Both the position numbers and the translations under genes were made by a program. A DNA stretch of 64,000 nucleotides, taken from the NCBI RefSeq assembly GCF_011440395.1, contig NZ_JAAOIX010000014.1, positions 62,001 to 126,000 on the forward strand, given 5' to 3'. The DNA is from Pseudomaricurvus alcaniphilus. Lineage in GTDB: Bacteria; Pseudomonadota; Gammaproteobacteria; Pseudomonadales; Cellvibrionaceae. Each line of letters starts with the position of its first letter. The first letter of the stretch is position 1. A model generated the notes under the pieces. The model searched no databases. It was not told where the DNA came from and was given only the letters and a program-made list of their open reading frames with translations. Shown here one piece after another: positions 17,756 through 27,543 of the stretch.

Positions 17756-20596
17756 ATGTTATATAAACACAAATTGACAGCGGCAATAATGGCGGTGATT
17801 TCCTGCGCATCCATCGGTGATGTTGTTGCAGAGCAGTCCGGTCCCCTGATGGAAGAAGTAGCGGTTACCGGCATACGCCGAAGTTTACAGGCCGCCTCCG
17901 ACCTGAAGCGAGACAGTGCGGTTATACAAGACAGTATTGTTGCTGAGGATATCGGCAAGTTTCCGGATCAAAATGTGGCGGAATCGCTGCAGCGAATTTC
18001 CGGTGTGAGCATTTCCAGGACCAACGGCGAAGGATCAAAGATTACTGTGCGCGGATTCGGGCCGTCCTTCAACGTGGTGCGGGTCAATGATCGCACCCTG
18101 GCCACCACAGAGGCGGGGCGTGAGTTTGATTTTCAGGTGCTGGCCTCCGAGTTGATCGCCGGCGCCGACGTGGTAAAGGCGCCCATGGCCAAGACCCCTG
18201 AAGGCAGTATGGGCGCTTACGTCAATGTTAAAACTGCGCGTCCACTGGACAATCCCGGCCTGCATGTGGCCGGCTCGGTGAATGCCAAATACAGCGAGCT
18301 CTCGGGTGAGACCAGTCCGGAAGTGTCGGGCGTCATCAGCAATACGTTTGCCGATGAGACTATCGGGGTTTTACTGGGTTACTCTCGCCAGGAGAGCAGT
18401 AACCGGATCGATGCCGCTGCCACCAGTCGCTGGGCGCCACTCAACGCCAACCAGGCGGGGGTTATTAGCGGTGATATTGTCGACACCAGTGGCAATGTGG
18501 TGACGCCCTCTGTGCTGTGGTATCCGGGTCGCTATGAATTTACCCTGGATGAGGAGGAACGCGAGCGCACAGGCATTAATGCAGCAGTTCAATGGTCTCC
18601 GGATGAGAGTTGGGTCAACACCTTTGATTTTACCTATACGGATTTCTCCCGCGTTGCGGTAAGCCAGGGCATGCAGGTCGGCCTGCAGTTTCCCGGTTGG
18701 CGCGATGTGGTGGCGTCGGAAAACGGCACCGCGCTGGCTGCGACCAAGTTCGGGCAGCAGCCCCATGATGGCTTGTTCCAGGTGCGTGGTTCGGAATCAA
18801 AGACCAAGGCATTTGGTTTTAATACCATCAAGTTCCTGGATCGTTTGACCCTGGAGTTTGATGCCTCCCATTCGACCTCTGAGGCCGACCCGCGCCAGGA
18901 TACCCTGGTGCCCAACTACGTCAACAATTCTCGCGATCCGAACCTGTTCCCCAACGGACTTGATCCGGACAATGATTTCTTCTCCTACGACATGACCCAG
19001 GGTGATGTGCTCGATCTGGATTCAACCATTGATTACGCTGATCCCGCCAATGTCCGGGCCCACTGGAATCAAATAACCCATCAGGAATTGAAAGATGAAA
19101 TAACCGAGTTTAAATTTGACGGTGGCTATCAGCTGGATTTGGCCTTCAGTGACGCCGTCAACCTGAATTCGGTGGAGTTTGGGGTTGCCGTATCGGACCG
19201 TGAAAAAACCCGGAACGTATTCGCGACCCCGCATGTTGATAACTGTGGCATCGGCGATGGCCGCACGCAAATTTGTGGCGCCTTCCGCGATATGGACGAC
19301 GCGGTGTTTTCCACCAACAGCGGCTCTGGCTTTCTGGGTGAGGAATCCGGTAACTTTCCCCGTGATTTTATAGTCGTAAACAGTGTTGACCAATATCACG
19401 CGGCGATCGCGGCGATGTCCGGAGTGAGTGATTGGCCGAATGAGCAATTTGACGAAACTCGTTCAACCACTACCAGCGAAGAGACCCGGTCTGTCTATGG
19501 CCAGTTAAATTTCTCCGGCGTTTTGGGGGATAATGATTGGAGTGGTAACCTGGGTTTGCGCTATGTTGAGACCGACACCCAATCAACCGGTTTTGGCAAG
19601 GAGAGGATCAGTATTGAGCCGGGAATCGACACCAGCAACCAGGCGATTATTGACGTCACCTATACCGAGCCAGGGCAATTGAAAAAGAGCCACAGCTACG
19701 ACAATGTCCTGCCGAGCTTGAATCTGTCCTACAATTTGACCGAGAACCTGCTGCTGCGCGCAGCGGCGGCAAAAGTGATTTCGCGCCCGGCAATCGAGGA
19801 TATTGGCGTCAATAAGAACTATGTCGATGTGCAGGCAGTGAACTTCCGCACGTCCGGGGGCAATCCGTTCCTGAATCCCTACGAGGCAACCCAGTTTGAC
19901 CTGTCGCTGGAATACTATCACGATTCCGGCAGCGCCTACGCGATCAACCTGTTTCGCAAGGATATCGATACCTTTATCTCTACCGAAACCTTTCGCGATG
20001 AGACACCCAATGTGGTGGTCAATGGCGAATCCGTTGACATGAGCTACGAGCTGCCGGGCTTTGGTTCCATTGTTGAAACCATCACCCAGAAAGGCAATCG
20101 TTCGGGTGGCCAAATTACCGGGGTGGAACTCTCTGCCTTGCATTACTTTGACTATCTGCCCGGGTTTTGGAGCGGCTTCGGTGTGCAGGCCAACTACACC
20201 TGGGCGGAATCTGAAGACAAGAATGCCGACCCTGTTGGTCTCGACGGTGTAGCTGAGCCGGGTTCCGGACTGGAGGGCTTTGCCAACAACTCCTATAACC
20301 TTATCGCTTTTTACGACAAGGAAGGGTTCCAGGCGCGCCTGGCCTACAACTGGCGCGATGATTTCCTGCAGTTCAGAACCGGTGCCCGATCTGGCGGCCT
20401 GCCGGAGCATGTTGCAGCCTACGGGCAGCTGGACTTCAGCATGTCCTACGATATCAATGAAAACTTCACGCTATCCGCTGAGGCCATTAACCTTACCGAT
20501 GAGCGAACTTTTGAGTACGTCGACGTTGAGGAGCGCTTGTCCCTGCTGCAGTATGCGGGTCCGCGTTTTAAAGTGGGCTTGCGCATGAGCTTCTAG
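17756..20596 (+). CDS. TonB-dependent receptor, long proteobacterial type
   Basis: Outer-membrane receptor of 946 residues with plug and 22-strand type barrel. The ATG at 17756 follows AAGGTGG and gives a signal peptide ending near GDVVAEQ; an upstream in-frame start at 17660 would put 32 charged residues before the signal and is rejected. The plug shows EEVAVTGIRRSL (TonB box), DIGKFPDQNVAESLQRISGV and ITVRGFGPSFNVV, the hallmark of the long proteobacterial receptor family often found beside flavin halogenases, as here. The barrel ends in GLRMSF with terminal Phe. It probably takes up a different or larger glycan fragment than the receptor at 9264; that is inference. Confidence 0.9.
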   Translation: MLYKHKLTAAIMAVISCASIGDVVAEQSGPLMEEVAVTGIRRSLQAASDLKRDSAVIQDSIVAEDIGKFPDQNVAESLQRISGVSISRTNGEGSKITVRGFGPSFNVVRVNDRTLATTEAGREFDFQVLASELIAGADVVKAPMAKTPEGSMGAYVNVKTARPLDNPGLHVAGSVNAKYSELSGETSPEVSGVISNTFADETIGVLLGYSRQESSNRIDAAATSRWAPLNANQAGVISGDIVDTSGNVVTPSVLWYPGRYEFTLDEEERERTGINAAVQWSPDESWVNTFDFTYTDFSRVAVSQGMQVGLQFPGWRDVVASENGTALAATKFGQQPHDGLFQVRGSESKTKAFGFNTIKFLDRLTLEFDASHSTSEADPRQDTLVPNYVNNSRDPNLFPNGLDPDNDFFSYDMTQGDVLDLDSTIDYADPANVRAHWNQITHQELKDEITEFKFDGGYQLDLAFSDAVNLNSVEFGVAVSDREKTRNVFATPHVDNCGIGDGRTQICGAFRDMDDAVFSTNSGSGFLGEESGNFPRDFIVVNSVDQYHAAIAAMSGVSDWPNEQFDETRSTTTSEETRSVYGQLNFSGVLGDNDWSGNLGLRYVETDTQSTGFGKERISIEPGIDTSNQAIIDVTYTEPGQLKKSHSYDNVLPSLNLSYNLTENLLLRAAAAKVISRPAIEDIGVNKNYVDVQAVNFRTSGGNPFLNPYEATQFDLSLEYYHDSGSAYAINLFRKDIDTFISTETFRDETPNVVVNGESVDMSYELPGFGSIVETITQKGNRSGGQITGVELSALHYFDYLPGFWSGFGVQANYTWAESEDKNADPVGLDGVAEPGSGLEGFANNSYNLIAFYDKEGFQARLAYNWRDDFLQFRTGARSGGLPEHVAAYGQLDFSMSYDINENFTLSAEAINLTDERTFEYVDVEERLSLLQYAGPRFKVGLRMSF

Positions 20597-20621
20597 TTCC
20601 GCTTGCCGGAACGGGCTTTGA

Positions 20622-20650
20622 GCGGTGTGGAGCATCTGGCTCCACACCGC
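20622..20650 (+). other. Strong intercistronic hairpin
   Basis: GCGGTGTGGAGC (20622-20633) and GCTCCACACCGC (20639-20650) form a perfect 12-bp stem with a 5-nt loop, without a T run. It lies between the receptor and halogenase genes, so it may protect the upstream message or lower expression of the downstream gene rather than end transcription. Confidence 0.6.
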
Positions 20651-20692
20651 CTGGCCACACACTCAGGTAGCAGGTGACCACAGGGGGGCACA

Positions 20693-22222
20693 ATGGCAGC
20701 AGCCAGCGACAATTTGCTCAGGCATTTCGTAATAGTGGGTGGAGGCACTGCTGGCTGGATGTCTGCGGCAATCCTGGCGCGGGTAATGGAGCACCTGCAG
20801 TGCCGGGTAACCCTGGTGGAATCTCCCGACATACCCACAGTGGGAGTCGGTGAGTCAACCATTCCCTCAATGGTCGATTTGCTCGATTTCCTGGCCATAC
20901 CCAAGAGTGACTTTATTGCGCGCACCCAAGCGACCTTTAAACTGGGCATTAAATTTGTTGATTGGCTGGATAAGGGCCACCACTATTGGCACCCGTTTGG
21001 TTCCATAGGTAACAAGATAGATGGCGTAGCCTTTTATCAACACTGGCTCAAAAGCCGGTTCCACGGCGGTCAAAATGAATACACGGATTTTTCACCGTCC
21101 ATCGCCATGGCAAAGCTCAATCATTTCGTGATTCCGGACCCGAACCAGAAAACAGCACTGTCCGGTTCCACTTACGCTTTTCAGCTCGATGCCGGCTTGA
21201 TGGCAAACTATTTTGCAGAGTACTCCAGGGCCAGAAACGTCACCCATATCCGCTCCCATATAGGCGGGGTCAACCTGGCTGACAATGGTCGTATCAAGGA
21301 GGTAGTGCTGCACGATGGTAGCAAGCTGGAGGGCGACTTTTTTATCGATTGCAGCGGTCAAGCGGCTCTGCTAATTGAGAAGGCGTTGGGAGTAGACTTC
21401 GTCGACTGGAGTCACTTTCTCCCAGTGAATCGCGCCGCGGTGGTGCAGACTACTAACACCTCGCCATTGCCGCCCTATACCGAGGCTACGGCGCACGCAC
21501 ACGGCTGGCGCTGGCGTATTCCGCTGCAATCGAGAACCGGCAACGGCTACGTCTACTGCAGTGATTTCTGTGATGACGAAACGGCGCTGGAGGCCTTGGC
21601 CCGGCAGGTGAAGGGGGAGTTGGTGACCGATCCCCGGGTGCTTAGGTTCAGGACGGGCAAGCGCGCCCGTCACTGGCACCAGAACTGCCTGGCGGTGGGG
21701 TTGTCTTCCGGCTTCCTCGAGCCACTGGAGTCTACCGGTATTTACCTGGTTATGCGGGCGCTGCTGAATTTTATCGAGCTGCTCCCGGATAATCACCTCG
21801 ATCAGGTCACAGTGGATGAGTTCAACCGGTTGATGGATATGGAGTTCGAGTGCATCCGGGATTTTATAGTGCTTCACTACTGTCCCTCCCGACGCACCGA
21901 CTCGGACTTCTGGCGCCGCTGGCAGGAGTTGGCAATACCGGATTCCCTGCAGCGAAAGCTGTCGCTGTTTAAAGCCAATGGCCGGCTCTTTAAAAATCCG
22001 CAGGATCTTTTTGCCGATGAGAGTTGGTACGCGGTGCTGGAGGGCATGGGGGTACGACCAAGGGCTTATGCGCCCAATGTCGATGCTTCGGTTTTCCCCA
22101 AGGTAGAGGAGAATCTGCGCCAGCGGGCGGAGGTGCTGGCAGCGGCAGCCCAGCGCGCGCCGGGCCATGAGGCATTTATTCGTTGGTTGCAAACCGGTCA
22201 GCACAGGGTTGATGGGCAGTAG
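20693..22222 (+). CDS. Flavin-dependent tryptophan-halogenase family protein
   Basis: 509-residue FAD-dependent halogenase-family enzyme, predicted cytoplasmic. The N-terminal nucleotide site is IVGGGTAGWMSA. The catalytic Lys is in TFKLGIKF, and the second signature WxWxIP is present as WRWRIP. The ribosome-binding site AGGGGGG is 4-5 nt from the ATG. It lies 96 bp after the long TonB-dependent receptor, separated by a hairpin and with no promoter seen, so the two are probably co-transcribed under the regulon operator. Members next to such receptors have been shown to halogenate indole-like compounds in vitro, but a natural substrate is not established. No flavin reductase is seen nearby. 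The link to galactan use is unexplained. Confidence 0.88.
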   Translation: MAAASDNLLRHFVIVGGGTAGWMSAAILARVMEHLQCRVTLVESPDIPTVGVGESTIPSMVDLLDFLAIPKSDFIARTQATFKLGIKFVDWLDKGHHYWHPFGSIGNKIDGVAFYQHWLKSRFHGGQNEYTDFSPSIAMAKLNHFVIPDPNQKTALSGSTYAFQLDAGLMANYFAEYSRARNVTHIRSHIGGVNLADNGRIKEVVLHDGSKLEGDFFIDCSGQAALLIEKALGVDFVDWSHFLPVNRAAVVQTTNTSPLPPYTEATAHAHGWRWRIPLQSRTGNGYVYCSDFCDDETALEALARQVKGELVTDPRVLRFRTGKRARHWHQNCLAVGLSSGFLEPLESTGIYLVMRALLNFIELLPDNHLDQVTVDEFNRLMDMEFECIRDFIVLHYCPSRRTDSDFWRRWQELAIPDSLQRKLSLFKANGRLFKNPQDLFADESWYAVLEGMGVRPRAYAPNVDASVFPKVEENLRQRAEVLAAAAQRAPGHEAFIRWLQTGQHRVDGQ

Positions 22223-22271
22223 CACAGCAGCCGTGTACAACGAAACGGGATTCAGTAGGCACACAAACATA

Positions 22272-22300
22272 TTGAAATTATAAACATCATATGTTTAAAT
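22272..22300 (+). promoter_or_regulatory. Promoter and regulon operator of sugar porter operon
   Basis: TTGAAA (22272-22277), 17 bp, TTAAAT (22295-22300), with the operator TAAACATCATATGTTTA at 22281-22297 and ACATATTG at 22267-22274. The predicted leader before the porter is about 195 nt. Confidence 0.87.
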
Positions 22301-22501
22301 TGGCCTGTCGGTGCGGAAAGGTCCGCGTGGTCGCCTGCTGTATAAGCTTACTGGCAGCCTTTGCTGCTTTGACCCCGCACCGGCAACAAGAGCCTGAAGC
22401 GCAACAAGCGATGATTACCAGCAGTTTCCGGTTGATTATTGAGCGGTTAATCAGGTTTTTCTAATAAGTTAATAAAAGACTGGTTCTACAGGAACTGACT
22501 C

Positions 22502-24091
22502 ATGATTAAGAATAGCACCGATAGAAAAGTGACCATGTACTCGCTCATTGCCGCATTTGGCGGGTTCGTGTTCGGCCTGGATGCGGCCAATATCTCCGGG
22601 GTCGTGCGCTTTGTCAGTTCCCAGTTTGAGCTGACCAGCATGCAAACCGGGGCACTGGTAGGTTGTGCCATCGTCGGGGTGATCCTGGCGTTGTTTTTTA
22701 CCGGTACCTTTTGCGACCGCTTCGGCCGCAAGAAGGTGCTGATAGCCATTGCCTTGACCTATTCGCTGTCGACCATCATCTCCTCGCTGGCGGTCAACTT
22801 CCCCATGTTGATCTTTGGTCGCTTTATCGGTGGTGTTGCGTTTGCCTCGATCACGGTTTCGGCCATGTATATTGGCGAAATTGCGCCGGCGGAGACGCGG
22901 GGTCGCTTTGTTTCAGTCAACCAGTTGCTGATCACCCTGGGTAGCTTGATCGCCTTTATTGCCAACTATTTCCTGGTTAAGGCCATGGGCGATATCAGTT
23001 GGTTGCACGAGGAAAATGTCTGGCGCCTTATGCTGGGCTTTGAATTGCTGCCCAATATTCTGTGGGTGTCCATGTTGCTGACCATTCCCGAGTCACCGCG
23101 CTGGTTGATCATCGCCGGTAGAGTGGATTCCGCCAGGGAGGTGTTCACTAAAATTGCCCACGCCGACCAGGTCGAACACATTATTGCCGATGTCAGGCAC
23201 AGCATTCATGAAGACCAAAAGCACGACACGGTTACTCAGCTCAAGACCCTGTTTAGCAAGCCTATGACATTGGTGCTGGCCATTGCGATCTGTTACGCGG
23301 TGGTGCAGGGGGCCTCCGGCATGAACGCAGTGTTGTTCTTTGCGCCCACCGTGTTCGAACAGATCGGTATGAGTGTCGAGGATACCTTTATGCAAACCAT
23401 AACCCTGGGTGGGGTTGCGGTGGTGTTTACCCTGGTGGCGATTACCTTTGTGGAGAAGTGGGGGCGACGCACCCTGACCATTGCCGGGTTGGCGCTTATC
23501 GTGCTTGCCCACGGCTCCACCTGGTATGGCTTTAAGTCTGCCAATTATGTGTTGGATGACACCGCCTTGACTGAAATCGCGGCGCAACAGGTCGATACCA
23601 GCAAGCTGCAGTCCTTTGTTGGCAGCAGCTATGCCAGTGATGTGGCGCTGAAAAAGGACCTGGCCAAGGTCTATTCCGCCAAGGAATTGCCGTTGGTGAG
23701 CGGGCCGGTCATTAACGCCACTATCCAGATCGAGGCGGTGTTTGTGTTGTTTGGCATATTTGCTTTCCTGGCGGCGTTTAATATGTCCATTGGGCCAATC
23801 ATGTGGGTGGTGTTTGCGGAGATTTTCCCGAATAAAGTCAGGAGTGTGGCCCTGCCATTTGCCGCCCTGGTGCAGAGTATTTCCAGCTACTTGATTCAAC
23901 AGTTTTTCCCCTGGCAGCTGGAGAACCTGGGGGCGGCCAACACCTTCTTCAATTACGGCTTTATTGCTTTTGTGGGTATGCTGGTGATGGTGTTTATCCT
24001 GCCGGAAACCAAGGGCAAGTCCATCGAAGAGATTGAGCAGCAGCTGGTGCCTGATGTTGAGAGAGAGCCGAAGGTATGTACACAGGGGTAG
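22502..24091 (+). CDS. MFS sugar porter (SP family)
   Basis: Inner-membrane 12-helix symporter of 529 residues, likely importing galactose or anhydrogalactose. Sugar-porter signatures are present: DRFGRKKVL between helices 2 and 3, a RxGGR-like FGRFIGG, PESPRWL after helix 6, EKWGRRTL and PETKG near the C-terminus. An unusual loop of about 75 residues occurs before helix 10 (about residues 345-415), longer than in many relatives. The gene is followed after 33 bp by an SDR, probably in one operon. Substrate is inferred from context; D-xylose or glucose porters share the same motifs. Confidence 0.88.
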   Translation: MIKNSTDRKVTMYSLIAAFGGFVFGLDAANISGVVRFVSSQFELTSMQTGALVGCAIVGVILALFFTGTFCDRFGRKKVLIAIALTYSLSTIISSLAVNFPMLIFGRFIGGVAFASITVSAMYIGEIAPAETRGRFVSVNQLLITLGSLIAFIANYFLVKAMGDISWLHEENVWRLMLGFELLPNILWVSMLLTIPESPRWLIIAGRVDSAREVFTKIAHADQVEHIIADVRHSIHEDQKHDTVTQLKTLFSKPMTLVLAIAICYAVVQGASGMNAVLFFAPTVFEQIGMSVEDTFMQTITLGGVAVVFTLVAITFVEKWGRRTLTIAGLALIVLAHGSTWYGFKSANYVLDDTALTEIAAQQVDTSKLQSFVGSSYASDVALKKDLAKVYSAKELPLVSGPVINATIQIEAVFVLFGIFAFLAAFNMSIGPIMWVVFAEIFPNKVRSVALPFAALVQSISSYLIQQFFPWQLENLGAANTFFNYGFIAFVGMLVMVFILPETKGKSIEEIEQQLVPDVEREPKVCTQG

Positions 24092-24124
24092 TGTTTTAAG
24101 TCGTCAAGTTATCGGGGTAATAGT

Positions 24125-24904
24125 ATGACAGAGAGATTAAAAGATCAGGTCGCGATTGTAACAGGGGCGGCAGACGGCATTGGTCACGCCATTGCCGAGC
24201 TGTTTTGCAAGCAGGGTGCCAGGGTCTGTGTGGCCGACATCAATGGGGAGCTGGGCGCAGAAGTCGTCGCCGATCTCAATGGGCAAGGATATCAGGCTAT
24301 ATTTGTCAAAACGGATATTTCCAGCTCGGCCGCGGTGGCGGCGATGGTGCAGGAAACCGTGGACAAGCTCGGCGCGCCGACTATTCTGGTCAACAACGCC
24401 GCCTTGATCAGTGTCAGTAGCGATGTGCTGGAGACAACTGATGAACAGTGGCAGCGTAATTTTGCCGTCAATGTGGATGGCATGTGGAAGTGCTGTCGCG
24501 AGGTCTTGCCCCATATGAAAGCCGCCGGTGTTGGCAGTATTGTCAATATTGGCTCCGTGCACTCGTTCAAGATCGTGCCCAATTATTTTCCCTACGCTGT
24601 TACCAAGCATGCGGTGATCGGACTCACTCGTAACCTGGCGGTAGAATTTGGCCAGTACAATATCCGCGTCAACGCGCTTTGCCCGGGCATGGTTGAAACA
24701 CCGGCCGCTTTCAAGGCCTGGGCCAAGACGCCGGATCCGGCCGCGGCGCGGGCGGCCATTGCCAATGTCCATCCGCTGAAGCGCAACAGTTCCACCGGGG
24801 AAATGGCTTATCCGGCCCTGTTCCTGGCGAGCAGTGAGTCCAGCTTTATGACCGGGCAGAGTTTGATCGTTGATGGTGGCCGCTCCGCACTCTATCATGA
24901 TTAA
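24125..24904 (+). CDS. SDR oxidoreductase, candidate D-galactose dehydrogenase
   Basis: Cytoplasmic short-chain dehydrogenase of 259 residues. It has the Rossmann motif TGAADGIGHA, the NNAA motif, Ser of NIGSVHS and the YAVTK catalytic pair, all in place. An Asp after beta-strand 2 (VADING) suggests NAD rather than NADP. Co-transcription with the sugar porter and the presence of a lactonase, a galactonate-dehydratase-like enzyme, KDGal kinase and aldolase elsewhere in the locus point to oxidation of D-galactose to its lactone. Activity on another sugar or a keto-acid remains possible, since SDR substrate cannot be read from motifs. Confidence 0.82.
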   Translation: MTERLKDQVAIVTGAADGIGHAIAELFCKQGARVCVADINGELGAEVVADLNGQGYQAIFVKTDISSSAAVAAMVQETVDKLGAPTILVNNAALISVSSDVLETTDEQWQRNFAVNVDGMWKCCREVLPHMKAAGVGSIVNIGSVHSFKIVPNYFPYAVTKHAVIGLTRNLAVEFGQYNIRVNALCPGMVETPAAFKAWAKTPDPAAARAAIANVHPLKRNSSTGEMAYPALFLASSESSFMTGQSLIVDGGRSALYHD

Positions 24905-25326
24905 GCCCCGGTAAAATGCCTGCTGCCAGTGGTTGCGGCAATTGCGGGTTGACCCTGTAATATTCGGGAAACAGCGCAGGAAGTGTTTCGTTGTTGCCCC
25001 GGATTAGCAATGCCTTGGGCTAGTACGCAATCCTTTCCAGGTGGCTGGGTTTAACTCTGCAATATCCATATTTCTGTAATATATCGGGTTATTGCTGCAG
25101 ATGGCTTGCCAGCGCCATGGGCCGCCGGTAAAGTCTACCTATCAAGTGGCCCGCTAATAAAAAGGCCTGCTAATAAAAAAGGTCCATCGGTATCCGTCGG
25201 TAAGAGGTCCATTGATAGCGATCCCAGCGGTAAACAATGAACAGCATCATGTGCCGGGGCAGGGAGGCTCTCTTTGCCCAGGCGCGCACTCCCAGTGCCA
25301 GCCGTCCTACAAGTGAGACAGGCCCT
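24905..25326. other. Gene-free stretch
   Basis: No copy of the regulon operator, no convincing terminator and no repeat of the families seen elsewhere were found here. The in-frame extension of the next gene back to 25237 lacks a ribosome-binding site and I do not treat it as coding. Confidence 0.5.
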
Positions 25327-27291
25327 ATGAACATCAGTGAACAAGAGCTACCCGGCCTGAAGACCCTGGCCATGCAGTACCCCTCCATCCAGGCCGCGTC
25401 GACGGCCATTATCAATCTGCAGTCCGAGCTTAACCTGCTCAAGGGTACCGAACACTTTGTGTCGGATATCCACGGCGAATACGCCACCTTCAGCCATGTG
25501 CTGAAAAACGGCTCCGGTTCGATAAAACAGGCCATTCGCGACGCCTTCGGCGATGACCTCGGCGCGCCTGAACAGCATGAGTTGGCGACCCTGATTTACT
25601 ACCCGGAAAGCAAGATTTCCCTGGTGTTGCAGAACGAGGCCGACGCTGGCGCCTGGTTGCGGCAGGCGTTGCAGCGCCTTATCCGGGTGTGTCGCGAGTT
25701 TTCCTCACTCTATACCCGGGCCAGGATCCGGCAGCTTATGTCGGCGGAGTACGCCGGCATCTTGGAGGAGTTGCTGTATGAGCACGAGAGTGTGCAGAGT
25801 CGCAGCGCCTATTACCAAAGCATCTACGACTCCATCATAGCCACCCGCAGTGCCCAGGCGTTTGTGGTCGCCCTGGCGGAGTTGATCCAGAGCCTGGCGG
25901 TATCGCGCCTGCATGTGATCGGCGACATCTACGACCGCGGCCCCGGCGCCCACCATATTATGGACGCCCTAATAAACTACCACAGTGTCGATATTCAGTG
26001 GGGTAACCACGATATCGTCTGGATGGGGGCTGCGGCTGGCAGCGAAGCCTGTATTGCCAATGTCATCAGGATTGCCCTGCGCTATGCGGACCTGGAAACC
26101 CTGGAGAGCGGCTATGCGGTGAGCATGTTGCCGCTGGCCTCCTTTGCCATGGAAACCTATGGCGACGATCCCTGCCAGCGATTTATACCCAAGATCGCCG
26201 AGGGGCAGGAAATCACCGAGCGGGAGATCAAGCTGCTGGCGCAAATGCAAAAAGCCATCGCCATTATCCAGTTGAAGCTGGAGGGGCAGATTGTGCAGCG
26301 GCGGCCGCAATACCAGATGGCGGATCGGTTGCAGTTGGACAAGATTGACCATGCCCGGGGCACGGTGACCATCGGTGACGGGGTCTACGCCTTGCTGGAT
26401 ACAAATTTTCCAACCGTCGATCCGAACGATCCCTACGCCCTGTCGCCTCAGGAGCAGCGCGTGGTGGACAAGCTCAGGCTGTCCTTTACCGACAGTACCA
26501 GTCTGCAAAAGCACGTGCGCTTCTTGTTTTCCCGGGGCGGAATGTACCTGGTGCACAACGGTAACCTGATGTATCACGGTTGTGTGGCCATGAATGCGGA
26601 CGGTTCATTCAAAGCATTTGAGGTGGCCGGGGAGGCTTACGCCGGTAAAGCCTTTGTCGACCGGGTTGAGCGGCTGGCACGGCAGGGTTATTTTTCCGCC
26701 GCCGGCAGCGCGGAAAAAGCCTACGGTATGGATGCGATGTGGTACTTGTGGTGCGGTGCCCAATCACCCCTGTTTGGCAAAGAGAAAATGGCGACTTTCG
26801 AGCGGTATTTTGTCGCTGAAAAAGAGCTTCATGCCGAGGGCCGCAACGCTTACTACGATTTGCGCAACGAGGAGGCCGCAGCGCGTAAAATCCTGCAGGA
26901 GTTCGGTGTCGACCCGGACCGGGGGCGCATTATAAACGGTCATGTGCCGGTTAAAGTACGCAAGGGCGAGAGTCCTATTAAAGCCAATGGTAAGCTGTTG
27001 GTGATCGATGGTGGCTTTTCCAAGGCCTACCGCAAGGAGACCGGGTTGTCGGGCTACACTTTGATTTATAGTGCCCACAGTTTGCAGCTGGTTGCCCACC
27101 AGCCATTCGAGTCAATCGACAAGTGCCTGGAGGGCGGGGCGCAGAGCGCCGGGGACATCCAGTGCCTGGAGACGGTGGCTACGCCATTGCGAGTGCTGGA
27201 TACCGATGAGGGCAAGGGCTTGCAGCAGGAAATAGTGGTTCTGCAGCGTTTGCTTGAGGCCTATCGGGCTGGCTTTATCAAAGAGCGCTAG
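25327..27291 (+). CDS. fbp: Class III fructose-1,6-bisphosphatase
   Basis: Cytoplasmic gluconeogenic phosphatase of 654 residues, the large type known best from Firmicutes and Bacteroidetes, converting fructose-1,6-bisphosphate to fructose-6-phosphate. The metallophosphatase motifs are clear: SDIHGEY, GDIYDRGPGAH and GNHD. The ATG at 25327 follows ACAGG, and the protein start NISEQELPGLKTLA fits the family. Sugar use through KDPGal aldolase yields only triose and pyruvate, so a bisphosphatase is needed to make hexose phosphates; this explains its place in the locus. It has no copy of the operator, so it may be controlled differently. Confidence 0.93.
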   Translation: MNISEQELPGLKTLAMQYPSIQAASTAIINLQSELNLLKGTEHFVSDIHGEYATFSHVLKNGSGSIKQAIRDAFGDDLGAPEQHELATLIYYPESKISLVLQNEADAGAWLRQALQRLIRVCREFSSLYTRARIRQLMSAEYAGILEELLYEHESVQSRSAYYQSIYDSIIATRSAQAFVVALAELIQSLAVSRLHVIGDIYDRGPGAHHIMDALINYHSVDIQWGNHDIVWMGAAAGSEACIANVIRIALRYADLETLESGYAVSMLPLASFAMETYGDDPCQRFIPKIAEGQEITEREIKLLAQMQKAIAIIQLKLEGQIVQRRPQYQMADRLQLDKIDHARGTVTIGDGVYALLDTNFPTVDPNDPYALSPQEQRVVDKLRLSFTDSTSLQKHVRFLFSRGGMYLVHNGNLMYHGCVAMNADGSFKAFEVAGEAYAGKAFVDRVERLARQGYFSAAGSAEKAYGMDAMWYLWCGAQSPLFGKEKMATFERYFVAEKELHAEGRNAYYDLRNEEAAARKILQEFGVDPDRGRIINGHVPVKVRKGESPIKANGKLLVIDGGFSKAYRKETGLSGYTLIYSAHSLQLVAHQPFESIDKCLEGGAQSAGDIQCLETVATPLRVLDTDEGKGLQQEIVVLQRLLEAYRAGFIKER

Positions 27292-27543
27292 ATCAGTGCA
27301 GCGCGGCCGGGGGATGTACCAAAAGTAGCCGGATGGTGCGCCGAAGCCGGGTTGTCTGTACTCGAGCTGCATGCGGCGCTATTATCCTGCCCTGACGCTG
27401 CGTTTTGTGCGCGGTTGTCGGGTCCTACTGTTACTGTTACTGTAAACCGGTGCAATACTGTGTTGTCAGGCAGAAGGGTACGACTTTCTAATAATCAACA
27501 TTAGTGACCTTTTTTGATCACGACCTATATTTGAGGTATCAGC

